64,000 bases of DNA, taken from assembly GCA_008638375.1 (NCBI GenBank), contig CM018052.1:30884239-30948238 (forward strand), in the 5' to 3' direction. The translations under genes and the position numbers were made by a program. Positions 1-12,849 of this stretch are shown one piece after another; the stretch's first letter is position 1, and each line of letters opens with the position of its first letter. A model generated the notes under the pieces. The model saw only the letters and a program-made list of their open reading frames with translations, had not been told where the DNA came from and made no database searches. This DNA is from Nyssa sinensis (Eukaryota > Streptophyta > Magnoliopsida > Cornales > Nyssaceae).

Positions 1-1925
1 CTGTTGCATTCTATGAATGCTTATCATTTTTTCTAAGAAAAATATATATAAGCGAGAAAGAGAGGAAAAAGGAAAGGAAAAAAAGAAGAAGGAGAGAGAC
101 CGTAAACCCTTCCACTATCTCCTTCCATTTTTTTTACTTCAAAAGTAACTTTGAAATACATTATTATTTTCTTTCTCTGTGAACAACCATGCATTTAACG
201 TGTAAAGACTACATAAATTGAATCATAAACTGTAACTATATATATATATATATATATAACTAAAAGTTTAATTAATGTCATTAACTGAACCTGAACCCAA
301 GTGTACGCGAAAGGTCTTGATTCAATGGACTTCCATTAATTCCCTCTGACATAATGCAGACATTTGCATGGTGTTTACACTTTTAAACATAATTAATGTT
401 TCAGTAATGAAAAACAAAAGCAAAAGCAAAATGACATGTGCTTCATATCAAAACTGCCATAATTTTATAATTTTAAAGCTTACTTTAGTTAGATACACAT
501 CTTCTTTATTGTTTCCCCTTTTTCGAAAGTTACAACATTATTTGATGCTTCTACCATTCAATGTTTAATTACAAACTGCTGCATTCTTTGATTGCTTAAT
601 TACTATTTTTTTATTAAAAGAAAAAAAAACTTGTCTCTCACAAGCAATTCTTAGTGATTCTTTTTCAATGAATGTCATGTGTGCATGTGAATGCACTTAA
701 GTTTGTACGGATATTTTCTTCAAACACATGCACGTTGAGAGAGTGAGAGTGAGATTTCTTTGGGATTCATTGTCATTTACGCTGGCATTGGACAAACATT
801 TTATATACACACACAAACATATACATATATGAGTATAGTAGTGGTACGATCTCTAATTTATATTTTTAAATGTGTTAGAATATAGTAAATTTAAAAATCA
901 AATTATGTAAAATGCAAAAACATCAATTTAATGTATATATAAAAAATGTGAGAATTTGAGAGATCAATATAATTAACCCTTTAATATAATATATATATAT
1001 ATATACGCACACGCGCACAAACATATAATTGAAACCATACGCTCTAATTAAAGTGTTATCAATCTCATTAACTCAAGGTATTGATTCAAAGTACTTCTAT
1101 TAACTCTCACTTGACATAATACAGATTTTGGCATCGGTGTTTAACAATAATTGTTCAGTGAAACTGTCATACTACGTCATCATGTGACGACTTTTCACAA
1201 AAATTTAATTTTTTTTATGTTTTGTGAATGTAGACTTTGTGTTTTTTTATGTTTTGTGAATGTAAACTTCTTTACAATTTTAATAAAATTTAAATTTTGT
1301 CTAAAATTATCATACGATGACATGATATAATAGTTTTATGAAATAATTCTCCAGTGTTTAACATAGTCACATATGAGAGGTAATGTAAAAGTAACCATTT
1401 CTCTTCTTTTTCTTTGTACTGCTTTAGATTTTTTTTATTTTTATTTTGGAGTCGAGGAAAAAAAAAAAACACAGCCTAAGCATACCTTTCAAAAGACAGC
1501 AACATGGTTGCCACCTCTCACATTCTTTTTATATAAAGAAATTTAAATGTATAATCCATGTGAATAAATACAGCGAGTCATGAATCAAAATGTCCTAATT
1601 TTGTACCAACAAATACAACATTTTTCATATAAGTACTGTTAGGTATATCCAATTAATTTATAAAACAATACCATTCATCTTAATTTTTTTTTTCAATTTA
1701 TATAAAATACAAAATGCATTCGTTAATAACAAAAATATCATTAACATATCATCCAATAAACTAATTTGATAAAACAAATTGATATACCAAATATTTTTCC
1801 TATGTTGACGTGACATTAGAAAAATGAAATCAAAGTTTACTTTTTATTATTTAAAATTTTAGAAATATAATAAAAATAAAAAATAATCTTAAGCTTTTGG
1901 CCATACCATACATTAGACAACACGA

Positions 1926-1956
<31 letters not shown>

Positions 1957-2230
1957 TATATTGACTCGGACATTTTAAACAAAAATCACCACCACCACAG
2001 CCACTCTAAGCAAATTATTGACCGGACATTTCTTTATTTTTCTTTCAGAACTTGCCGTTAATATTTTGTGAAAGTATTCATTAGATTGGAGGCAATGCAT
2101 TTATTCAAATCAATGATACTTGTCATATAACCGAAATATGTGAGATACAACCCTTTTTTATTCATGTATCAAATGTTTATTGGATCATTTAACGCTGCAT
2201 ATATGAAAAGGTGAGAAAAAATTGAAGAGA
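1..2230. other. AT-rich intergenic DNA with relics of the array module
   Basis: I see no gene here. The stretch holds AT microsatellites (about 238-258, 990-1005 and 1927-1951). Several short blocks recur in the small-gene array further on. A TTGATTCAATGGACTTC-like block at about 316 (degenerate again at 1079) recurs near 17683 and 30459. The block at about 1530-1610 resembles 19955-20030. The block at about 1807-1925 resembles 20812-20935. This suggests an old, broken copy of the array unit whose small gene is no longer visible. Confidence 0.45.
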
Positions 2231-2237
2231 TTGAATT

Positions 2238-2430
2238 TTTTAAAAATTAAAAATTACAAGAACTCTTCACTTAATAAGAGAAAAAAAATTTTAAAATTCG
2301 TAATTAAATATTATTTATAAAAATTTTAATCATAAATACTTATTACATTATATTTATCAAATTAGAATACTACTATTTTAATTAGAAAATCATAACTCCT
2401 ATTTTTATCACAATCATAATATAATAAAGA
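2238..2430. repeat. Unoccupied copy of the PIF insertion-site repeat
   Basis: This stretch is similar to the two flanks of the PIF/Harbinger element read together: about 4120-4214 on the left and 15517-15590 on the right. Here the two halves are continuous across AATACTACTATTTT. In the other copy the element sits between the two parts, with TAC duplicated. It is therefore an internal empty-site reference for the insertion. What kind of repeat the host sequence itself belongs to is unknown. Confidence 0.65.
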
Positions 2431-4060
2431 CGATAACTTAAAGTCGGTGGCAATAATATTCTTGTAATAAAACAAAAATTATCTTCTTGATCTATTACAA
2501 GTTCAATCTTCTCATAGTCGTCAAAATAATTTTGTGTATTTCGTATTCATTATCGTTAGTAGCATTGATTGTGCCCATGAGAATGTCTTCTTCTACCAAA
2601 AAAAACTTGTAGAATCTATAGGTAGTATTAGATCTACACTCTGATTTATTAATTCTGAAATTTTTCTTTTTCTTCCTCCTTATTATTGTCTTCAAATAAT
2701 GAAATAATTTGATTTGCATTTTCTATGATAAGAAACTCTTCTACAAAAATATGGACTTTTTTCATATTCAATTATAGTCTTCTTAGAAAATTTAAATTTT
2801 TTTATGTTTTTCCCTTTGTGCTACAAACTGGTTCAGAGTTTCTTATTTATATTGAGCATTATATTATGATACTATAACATAATTACAAGTTCTCCATTCT
2901 CTACACTAGGAGTTGTTGTCTATCTTTAAATATGATCATTAAAAGATGGTACATTACTTTTCATACGAGAATTTTGATCTCTATAGTATCTTTTATGTTT
3001 GTATGTATATTCTAAATCTTAAACGAGAAATTCCATCAAATTCCTCGTTGCTCGAATAATCCATATACCTTTGATTTCTTCTTTTAGTTTGCAAAATTCG
3101 TGGCCCTCCTCATGGTCAAAATCTAATATGCCTTCTGATGCTGCACCTCTTTTGACTTCGTCAAAGCTTGAATCCCTTCTTGATGCAACTCCTGAAAAGA
3201 TAAAGTTAGATGGCCACTGGGGAGGGCTCCGGTGGTAGCCACTCTGATGGTTTAATTAGAGGAGATAGAAATGTAGATATTCAGATGGTAATGCTCTAAA
3301 GAGTTAGAAAACCAACCTGCTTCTTACGTACCTCTCCCCTTGTATTTATATGTTGTAATGCAGGTTCAATCCCTGGTCAAGCGGTGGAATTGTTTTATCA
3401 TGATTGCATATGTCATAGTTGCCACCGGCCATGCTATTTATGCAGGGCTAAGGACCCTTTCCGTCTTTTTGTAAGACTAGGGTGTGCCGTGTGTCAGAAG
3501 GCAGCAATATCATCATAATTGCTCACGTTAGCATTTCTTGTCCATATCCGTCCCATCACCATGAGGTCGGTAGACCTAAATGATAGGAGCGAGATTGGTA
3601 TATCTGATAATTACACTTCCTGGTTTCTCTTACCGACGTCAAATCGGTATACCTGATTATCTTATAAACTTTACAGAACAGGAATGGACACATGTTACAT
3701 ACTAATTGGTTGGGATATTTTTTGGTGTATCACCTTCTTAAGCGGGTTGCTTTGGGAATATTGATCTAGTATGAATTTGTTAGCATGCTAGCCTCAGACA
3801 ATTCCTCCAATGCATTTCATGCCAACTTGAAAGTCTATAGGGGCATTAAGATTGAGTACCATTAGTGCTTCTCGTAGCACACCAAGTCGATCTTTGATAT
3901 GTATGAACCGTTATATGTGTTAATCAATTGTCGCATATAGCTTCCGTCGCACAAGCAACGTTAATGAGATTTGTATTCTCGACTTCATCAATTGTTATTA
4001 AGCCAGATAAATCCTCTCTGATACTTAATGAAGTGGAACAAAAATATGAAAAAAAATTGA
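2431..4060. repeat. Degenerate retroelement-like sequence, no gene
   Basis: No open gene is seen. The part at about 3180-3680 is less AT-rich and shares spaced blocks with 26290-26760: a CCGGTGGTA block, a GATGGTTAATT block, a GCAGGGCTA block and a GAGGTCGGTA block, all in the same order. This suggests two relics of one repeat family, perhaps LTRs. I cannot place the family. Confidence 0.35.
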
Positions 4061-4758
4061 ACACATCGAATTCCTTATAAACCAATTAACATGGGGACTC
4101 ATCACCCAACAATAAGAAAAAAAATATCTAAAATTCGTAATTAAATATAATTGATAAAACAAAAACCTAACCATAATGACTTATTACATCTTATTTATAA
4201 AGTTAAAATACTACGGTTGCGTTTAGCTAGTGATTCAGATATAATTTTTTGAAATTTTTTTCTGAAATGTGTTACAGAATTTTGTAATTGATTTTTGAAA
4301 ACTGCGAAAATGCGTTTGGTTATGCTAATCAGAATTTAAATTCTGAGTGTAAAATTATGAAAATGCGTTTGGATATAAAATTTTCTGAATACCAAAAACA
4401 AGATGTATTATTTACCTCTGTCCAATGACAATTTATAATTTATTAAGTCTAAACATATTGTAAATTTTATTAATTTAATTTAATAAATAAATAAATATTT
4501 TAATATTATATAAAATATTTAATTACTCAAGCTTAACTCTTAATCCGTTTATTCAAAATTAATTTATGAAATAAAAAAATCCAACATATTTTTAGGTTTA
4601 TTTTTTCTTCAACGTATGATATATTAATTTATACGATTCAATATTAAATGCATCCAACATATTTTAAGTTCTTTTAAAAAAAACTAACATGAATAGGCTA
4701 AATTTAAAAATGTTAACCAAATTATAAAAATAGTTAATATAAATATAGATACTCCTTC

Positions 4759-5656
4759 TTAATTATTGCTTACATAATTCAACCACATTTGCATGGCTAT
4801 TTCATCGCGTAAGCGCGTCATAGCATTCATTTGTTCTTGTGACATGTCAACATTAGGATAAGGAGGATGATTAGTCATCTCTAACTCTATGTTATTTGTT
4901 TGAAATTCAACAAATAGCCCGTCCTCACTTGCATTTAACCGAATAAAGTTATGAATTGTGCAACAAGCTACTACTAATGCTCCTTGCCGAACGAGCTTGT
5001 AATTTGGCATACTCTTAAGTAGCGGAAAACGGGCCTTCAATACGCCAAAACATCTCTCAATTACATTACGCAAAGAGGAATGTTTATAATTAAATAACTC
5101 CCGATGCCCACTAAACGCACGAGTCCTGCCTCGAAATTCCTGCATGTGGTATCTCTCACCACGACATGGGGATAAAAATCCACCCACATTGGTGAATCCA
5201 GCATCAACTACGTAATATTTACCTAATAAACAAAAAAATAAAAATAAATCATTTATAGGTTAGAAAAAAATTGTATATAGATGTTGAAATATTTGAATGT
5301 TGAAATCTTTCAGCCACAACTCTTTGCCTAGTACTATGACCTACAGTTAGCAAGAATATTGCTAACGATTCTTCAATTCGCACATGACGATGAGGACCTT
5401 CATCAAGGAACCCGTTCGTTAATGTGTTACAAAGTGACATGAAAGTAGATGCATCCATTCGCAGCATGTCATATATTCGCGTTGGGTGACCAGATAATAA
5501 CTCATGTACATACTCAACCCCTGTTAAGACCGGTGTCCTACATGGTTGCTTTGGAAGACTATTTGTCAGTTGATTATGCATTTGATTTAACATAAGAAAA
5601 TCCATCATCATATCTACATCCTCTGTATCAGATTCAGTTGAAGGCTCTGAAGACAT
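4759..5656 (-). pseudogene. PIF/Harbinger transposase (HARBI1/DDE_4) pseudogene, central part deleted
   Basis: The reading runs leftwards from ATG at 5656. The first part (5656 to about 5252, 135 codons) matches the N-terminal region of plant Harbinger transposases and ends just after an ERFQHS motif. The second part (about 5225 to 4759) resumes with the C-terminal region: KYYVVDAGF, YRGERYHMQEF-like residues (here CRGERYHMQEF), then HSSLRNVIERCFGVLK. That last motif holds the catalytic Glu of the DDE triad. Only about 60 bp separate the halves. The stretch that should hold the first two catalytic Asp residues (DGTH-type and HDSRV-type motifs) is missing. An acceptor-like TTTATTAG precedes the second half, so part of the gap may once have been an intron. 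No catalytic activity is expected. Confidence 0.85.
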
Positions 5657-6669
5657 TTTACTGCATTAAATATATAGTTAGACAAAAATAAATGTTCACA
5701 TCCTGAGGACTCAAGATTTTCATAAATCTGTTAAGTTATTCATTTTATATAAGTATTTATAACATATTTAATAATATAATATATAAAAGACAGTAAAAAA
5801 AGTTAATTATTATTCTTTTATTATTTATGAAATGTACATAAAAATAATTTATGAAATAGTTCACATATGTAAGTTTTTATTCTTTAATTATTTATCTTGT
5901 TTATTTTTTTATCGTATTTAATTTATAATTTTATCTAATTTACATTTTTGTTCTTTATTTATTAATTTATTATCATTTATCTTTTCTATTTATAAGTAAT
6001 TTATGATTTTTTTCATTAATTATAAAGTCAGTTATTATTTGATTTGAGATTATATTGTTCTTGTTGTAATACACAGTGTTTTGTCATCTGGTCAACAAAC
6101 TGGTGGTTTGCAAAGTAAGTGGCCAAACAAATTAAAAATCCTCTATGTTTAAGGTGGTTTACATTATTTGGTTGAACTACATATTTTACATTTAAAGCAT
6201 TTCAAAACTAAGAGAAGGGGGGAAAGGCTTGTATATGGTGACACAAAGCATTATTGTTTTCCATCATGCACAACCGTTGCTTAATTGTGTGCAATCCAGT
6301 AAATAAAGACTAGTGTATTTAATATCAAGCTACCAAATGTTTTCTCCCCTACAGCAGAACAAATGCACTGTTGCCAGGGTAATATTGCTACATTTATTTT
6401 GTGCAAAATCAGTTTCTTCACAAGACCAGTATAACTCATTGCTAAAATTCCTTGTATGATTTCTAGGTTTGCTACTATAGGCAACATTATCACTGCTTTG
6501 CTTACAGTCATTACTATGAACGATGGAACATGTTTGGTGATGAAACTGAGAAGATGTTTGTAATTTTCTCTAATCATATATAAAAATAAATATACTATCT
6601 ATTTATTTGTAACTATAATATACAATTGAAAAATGAGAAATGTTGCAAATCAGATAAACGAGCATAGCA

Positions 6670-6721
<52 letters not shown>

Positions 6722-7729
6722 CGCGCGTGCGTGTGTGTATGTATATATGTGTTAAATCCAAACTCAATGAAAGGGAATGAACTGTCCAAGTAAGACTGCG
6801 TTTGAAAAAATACCCTTTGAAATGATTCTAACCAACACACCTATAAACCATGATATTTGTACAAATTAACCAAAGAAATAATATTAATTAGATGCTTGGG
6901 CCTTCTAGCAAATAATTATAACTTCAATAATTCATGATTATGACAAAACTTTGATAAATTATCCTAAAATTGAAACAAAGCTCAAAGACTGATTCCAATT
7001 ATTAGATCTAAAATACTCCAATATACTTTGTAAAATCTAGAGGAAGCAGAAAAAAACCAAGTCAACGAAAATCAAGAGGAAGAAGATCAAATTTGCTGCA
7101 ATATAAACTCATATTTTATTAACAATAAACCAATCTCACTATTCCAAAACAATCTGTACATGATCTAAATAGTTCAAACTGTCTTTAATTTTGTGATTGG
7201 GTCTATATGGGGTAACCTCACCAAATTGCATTGAGCCACCACTCACCCCACACATAATCACACTAATCACTCTCATATATATGGACCTATCATTCCATAA
7301 AGAATATTTATTACTGCCAAAATTTTATTAACCTATTCCATATATACAGTGACATATCTAGAAATTAGTTCAATAGTCTGGGTTAAGGTTTTATATGTAC
7401 AGTTGATTATTTAATAATTAATAATTTTTATGACAAATTATGATAATATTATAAAGGAAAAGGTTTTCAATGCATTTTTCATTTTCAGATACAAATAAAT
7501 AATTTTAAATAATTTGGTACTTTTAAAATTAATTTTGGCCGACACAATGCAACATAATAAGAAAACAGAATTGCATTTTCTACATAGGTCTGCAGTCCAA
7601 ACTCAATTGGAGTTCAGGTTCAATATTTTAAGAATAGATGAAGGGGGTAAATGCTACTTGAGGTTTTCAGTTGCTGATTGAGTTAAAGTATCTGGAATTA
7701 TATTCACAACTGCAGTAGAACTCACATTG
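5657..7729. other. Non-coding interior of the PIF element
   Basis: No supported gene is seen. A 98-codon open frame (6281-6577, minus) matches nothing I recognise. The stretch contains a compound AT/GT microsatellite at about 6674-6735. It probably holds internal spacer of the element plus later insertions that I cannot delimit. Confidence 0.4.
6674..6750. repeat. Compound (AT)n(GT)n microsatellite
   Basis: A run of about 13 AT units is followed directly by about 10 GT units, a short GC/GT mix and a degenerate tail, visible directly in the sequence. Confidence 0.9.
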
Positions 7730-7734
7730 GTTTG

Positions 7735-8207
7735 TGTAATATCCCGACCCGGGATACCGGGTCATATGGCACGCCTTACGAAGCAACGAAAATTATGTAG
7801 AAATTTTACATTAAAAAGGATTAATTAATTAAATAATTAATTAATTTATTATATGAGAATAAAATTTATTATTAAAATTGATTTTTACATGAACACACAT
7901 ATACACACCTTATGTGTATTATGTGTGTATGCTATCAAGTGTATATAGACATGTATAAGTGTACAAGTGGGTATATATATATATATATTATGTATATATA
8001 TACCTAGATACATTGTATAAAGTATAAAGTATAAAATATAAACAAACTATTATATATATATATATATATGTGTATGTATGCATGTATGTATATGATTAAA
8101 TTAAATATATATAAGTGAAAATATCTAAAATTATGTGTGAACAGTGCAGTGTGTGTCGGCAGTGTGTGTGTGTGTGTGTTTCCATATGCATGTGTATGTG
8201 TGAGGTG

Positions 8208-8252
<45 letters not shown>

Positions 8253-11200
8253 GCAAAATATCAAGCATGGATTGAAGGAAAAGCTGAGAAACTATAAAGT
8301 TAAATTGATTAGGTGTAAGAGAAATTATGAGAAGTCAAGAATAGGGGCTGCAAACGTGTAGAGAGAGAAGGGAAAATAAAGAGAGAGAAGGGTCGGTTCT
8401 TTCCTTTAAAAAGAAACCAATGCATGTCTTACATGATTGACCACTTAAGAAAACAGAAAAGGAGAATAGAGGAAGAATCAGAAGTGAGGAAGGAGAAAAA
8501 CAGTGAACACAAAGGTGAGAAAAACTCAAAATCTCCATTTTCTCTCTCTAGAAGTTAAGCATGAAGATAGGTTGTTTTAACTTGTTTATGTATACATGAT
8601 GTTTAATATATGTATATAAGCATGTCAAGCATGATTTTAAGCTTTAAAAACACTAAAAAATGACAAGTCTAAGATCGGCTGCCATGGATGACCTTCAAGA
8701 AAGCAGGTCTGAAATGGGTGAAATCAAATAGGTTCTAACCTACCAAGACCCCAAGATGAAGTCATGAGGGTCATGAAAAACCCTAGCCGCGATCAAAAAT
8801 CCCAACAAGAGCCTTCCAAAAATGGAGTTGCAGGTACGGGTTACAAGACCCAGTCCTTGAACCTCACTATTTAACCGACCCTTATGAACGGATTATGAAA
8901 CCTCTTAAGTAGAGGAACAAAACAAGCCAAGCCTCATCGAAAATGGTCAAGAAACGAGTATGAACCGAGGCTAACACAGGTTTAGCTATCGCGACCAAAA
9001 CCGAAACTTTGAGCCATATTCGAAGCTTCAAATCAATGCTAAAACATGTATTTAGATGTTAGGAAGTGATTGGGAAGAAAAGCAGAAAAAATAGAAGAGT
9101 AAAACGTCACGAAATAGAAGAAAAAGGATTCGGAAATTAGGGTTTCAGTAGGGTTCTCTTGGGGAAGATGATGACGAGTTGACTCGTTTTTAAAAAATGG
9201 GGCTGAGTCGACTCGGACAGGTGGCAGCCTCTGGGCTTGCCACCGATTAATTGGAACGGCGTCGTTTTGGATTGTCGGTTAATTTAAATGAGATTTAGGG
9301 CTGACGTCATGATGACGTCAGCCACATGTAAGCAGACCGGCTAAACCGGTTGGTTTATGACTAGACCGGACGGTTCACTTCCAATTAAACCAAACCCTTT
9401 GGTTTTCAAGTTTATTTAAAAATAAATAAACCATGAGTTCCTATATTTACGGATTGACCCCTGGGCTTTAGGAAAATTATACTGAGGCCCAACTGAGGGA
9501 AAATTTATGCATTTAGACTCCTGGAAAAATAATTAAATAATTAATTTAATTATTTAATAAATAAAGTAAAATGACTATTTTGCCCTTGGGTCATAAATAG
9601 AGTAAACGAAGTCCAAATTAAGCATATGAATAGTGTATTTTTACTATTTTGGACATTCTGAGATCAATGGTAGGGTCCGTTTTACGAGACAGAGCCCGAA
9701 AAATAAATACACGTAAGGGGTAAATGACCAAAATACCCCTTGACCAAAAATTAACAAGTTATTAGTGTATTCTTACTATCTTGGACCTTCTGAGTCCAAT
9801 GGTGAGGTCCACGACACGAGACGGGGTCCCGAAAAATAAAGACACGTAAAGGGGTAAAATGACCAAAATACCCCTGGTACCCCTAAAGCTAAAATGAAAT
9901 CAGAGAAGGTCTAAATTAACTTTCTTTGACATCCCGGACTCAAAAATGGAGTCCAAATTACGAAACGAAGTACGGAAAGATATGACACGTAAAACGATAA
10001 AATGACCATTTTGTCCTTTTTCATATAACAGTCCGAATTAAATGTTACGAAAGCCTAAACCGACTTTCTTCGACACTCCGGACTCAATGGTAGAGTCTAT
10101 TCGACCAAAAGAAATGTCTAAAATAGAAAGACATAAAATTTGATGAATAGCATCTGTTAGATGACTATGAATTGAAATGATGCCAAAGTACTAATACTAA
10201 GGCAAGTACAAGAAACGAAATACGAAAAGACACGACACGTAAACACGTCAAATAAATAACTTTAAATTAAAGTTAATGGAACTTCCAGAAGAGTATAAAT
10301 TGAAGTAGATTCAATTTCTAACACATTAAATTGTGTCATAGGTTAAGAATACGAGTTACGTTAAGTACATATGAATTTATGAAATCATTGTAGGATCAAA
10401 TACGACTTAAGCATAAGTTAAGGAATATCATGATGATATTACAATGAATGTGAAGTTGATGAGATGTTTATGAATTGTTCTTAGGAACTACCAGGAAAGT
10501 GGGAAAGCGCATTTTTAGCACTAACCCTAAAGAACCAAAGTGAGTAACCCTGTGTTTGAATTGGAGATTTAACTCCATGAATTTGACAAGGTTTTAAGTT
10601 TAAAGATATGAAGCATTTGAAATTTCAAATTCAGTATTTACATGATTTAGTTTTTAATTGTTCTATTTTATAACCCCATTGTGACATGCTTAGTGATTGG
10701 TTTCTGCAACAGTTTTTCTTTCAAATACTTTTCAGCTTGTCTAGTTAAAATGCAATTATTGTTAAATATTCTGAATTTGCTTATTTCAAGTATACGAATG
10801 TTTATTACGAATTTATGAAAAGTATCTATGAGACAAGTCACATGATAAATGTTTTATAAGATGAATGGTGCATAAGCACTTAGACTGGATTCTGAGTTTT
10901 CAGTTGCCCTGTAAAATAGGCAGGATTTTGGGTTGTACGGAACCCAATTGCCCTGTAAAATGCCAGGTAGCAGGATCTAATCCCCCAGGCATGAGATATC
11001 TCTATTGATAAGTAATATGGGAGTCCGGTTCGAAACGGATTCCACTAATGGAAGTGATAAGATGATAAATGGTTTGAAAATGGAAGCAAGTTTTTACTCT
11101 CATTTTCAATACGCATATGTTGAGTTTTATATACTCTATTTAAGAAATACATGATATGGAATATGTTTTAAAAGTTCACATGTATAAGTATAGCTTGAAT

Positions 11201-12008
11201 ACTTTAAATGTTTCAAAGCTATTGTTTTACGAAATGCATATGTTTTGAGTTACATACTCTATTTGACGAAGTATAAGTATAGCTTGAATACTTCAAATGT
11301 TTCAAAGCTATTGTCTTACGAAATGCAAAATGTTTTGAGTTATATACTCTATTAGATAAAGTATGAGTTTAGCTTGAATACTTTAAATGTTTCAAAGCTA
11401 CATGATTTAAGGAATGCCTATATTCTGTATTCAAAGTATACGAACAATTGGCAGTGATTATTTTACAAACTCTTATGTACTAAACCACTGCTAATTGAAA
11501 ACCCATGACGAATACTAGAATTGCTCACAAGCTTAGATTAGCTTACCCGGACTTTGTTCGGACCCCCCCCTTTCAGGTGATGCAGCAGACAGGGTCTTAA
11601 GGACAACGACGATGAGTCTAGCTGTTTTTGGGAAGATATGTTTAAGTAGTTTCTCTTCAGAAACCTATGAACTCTAGTAGTACATTTTGTATTAGTAGAC
11701 AATGTAAGAATATGTATTAAGCCCTCAGGGCAACTGAACATGTATTGTATTAATGTTATAAGTCTTTAAGTTTTCGTTATACTCTGAATGTGTAACCATG
11801 TATGCTATGTATGGAGCGGCAGTATCGGACGGATGTGCGTAAATTTAAATAAGAAAAGAAAAGAAAAAGTTTTTCACGCTTCCGCAAAACGTATGTTGCA
11901 CTTCTATTCGATACCGCTGCATATGCGAGCCTTGTCTCGGGGCCCTCGGGTCTCGGGGCGGCGTTCGCGATCCGATGATCCGCTTAGGGTGGGTTTCGAG
12001 TCGTGATA
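7735..12008 (+). mobile_element. Solo LTR, Ty3/gypsy (Del/Tekay-like), 4.27 kb
   Basis: The 5' end reads TGTAATATCCCGACCCGGG and the 3' end reads GGGTTTCGAGTCGTGATA. These resemble the TGTAACACCCCGACCC..GGGTCGTGACA ends of large plant chromovirus LTRs, with C-to-T changes. A 5-bp target duplication is nearly intact: GTTTG at 7730-7734 and GTTCG at 12009-12013. No gag-pol coding or second LTR is present, so this is most simply a solo LTR left by LTR-LTR recombination. It lies between the two genes of the PIF element and so inserted after it. The lineage assignment rests on end motifs and length only. Confidence 0.65.
8205..8248. repeat. (TA)n microsatellite
   Basis: An uninterrupted TA run of roughly 20 units inside the solo LTR. 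Confidence 0.9.
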
Positions 12009-12849
12009 GTTCGCTCCAATAAAGAAGCTCTCAGACTAGAGTTTGTTTCGTTTGATGAAATCAACAAATTGACTTACTTCAATCGGATTTGCTTTTATCC
12101 CCTCTTGATCTGCACTACAAGCACCAAAATCAAGCTCATAAAGGCAGGCTTTAACCAGAACCCAGTGATGAAGAGAACTTTGATAGCCAGAAAACAATAT
12201 TAAATTTAAAAAAAAAATAACATAATTGATTATGCTATGTGGTACTGAAGTGCAGAAACTAGATGTAAGCAAAAACTTTGATAGCAAGACACTTCATGTT
12301 TAATAACCATATCTGCATTCAACATGGGTACAAATGGTGGAATCTCCAAATCTATATCCATAATTTTGAACATAATTCTAATTAAAGTGGCAAGTACATA
12401 GATCTCTAGAGATAAATAACCTTTAGTGTCATTTGAAATATGTGACACTAGAATGCTCTTGCATAGATATGAAATTCTATTGCACAAGAAATCTAATGGC
12501 ATCATGATTGAAGTTTTCTATTTCCTGATTCGATAGCTGAATGTTTTCTATATTGATTATAAATATTATTATGCAGATGTAGCTAGTTTTCTTTGGTAAA
12601 ATTTGAATTTTTCATGCTTGCATAAATTCCCATATCCACAGAGAAAACAATCCAACAAATTTGTCAATGGGACCCGTACTTTCACCCTCTATATCTTTGC
12701 TTCAATAACAAAGGCACCAAAAACAAAAATCCACAGTTAAACTGTATGATTTTAAGCTGACTTAAACTATAGGGTTTGAAAAAATAAACAGTACAAACTT
12801 ATACAAATAATAAAATAAGTTATTGTGTCCATTACTCTCCCTACAAACT

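Noticed and set aside
3363..3390. Possible tRNA or SINE promoter boxes (GGTTCAATCCC and TGGTCAAGCGG)
   Set aside because: The order is B-like before A-like on the same strand, which is wrong for a pol III internal promoter, and no cloverleaf forms by eye.
6281..6577. 98-codon open frame on the minus strand inside the PIF element
   Set aside because: There is no recognisable motif, no splice or promoter context, and it is not part of the known PIF genes.
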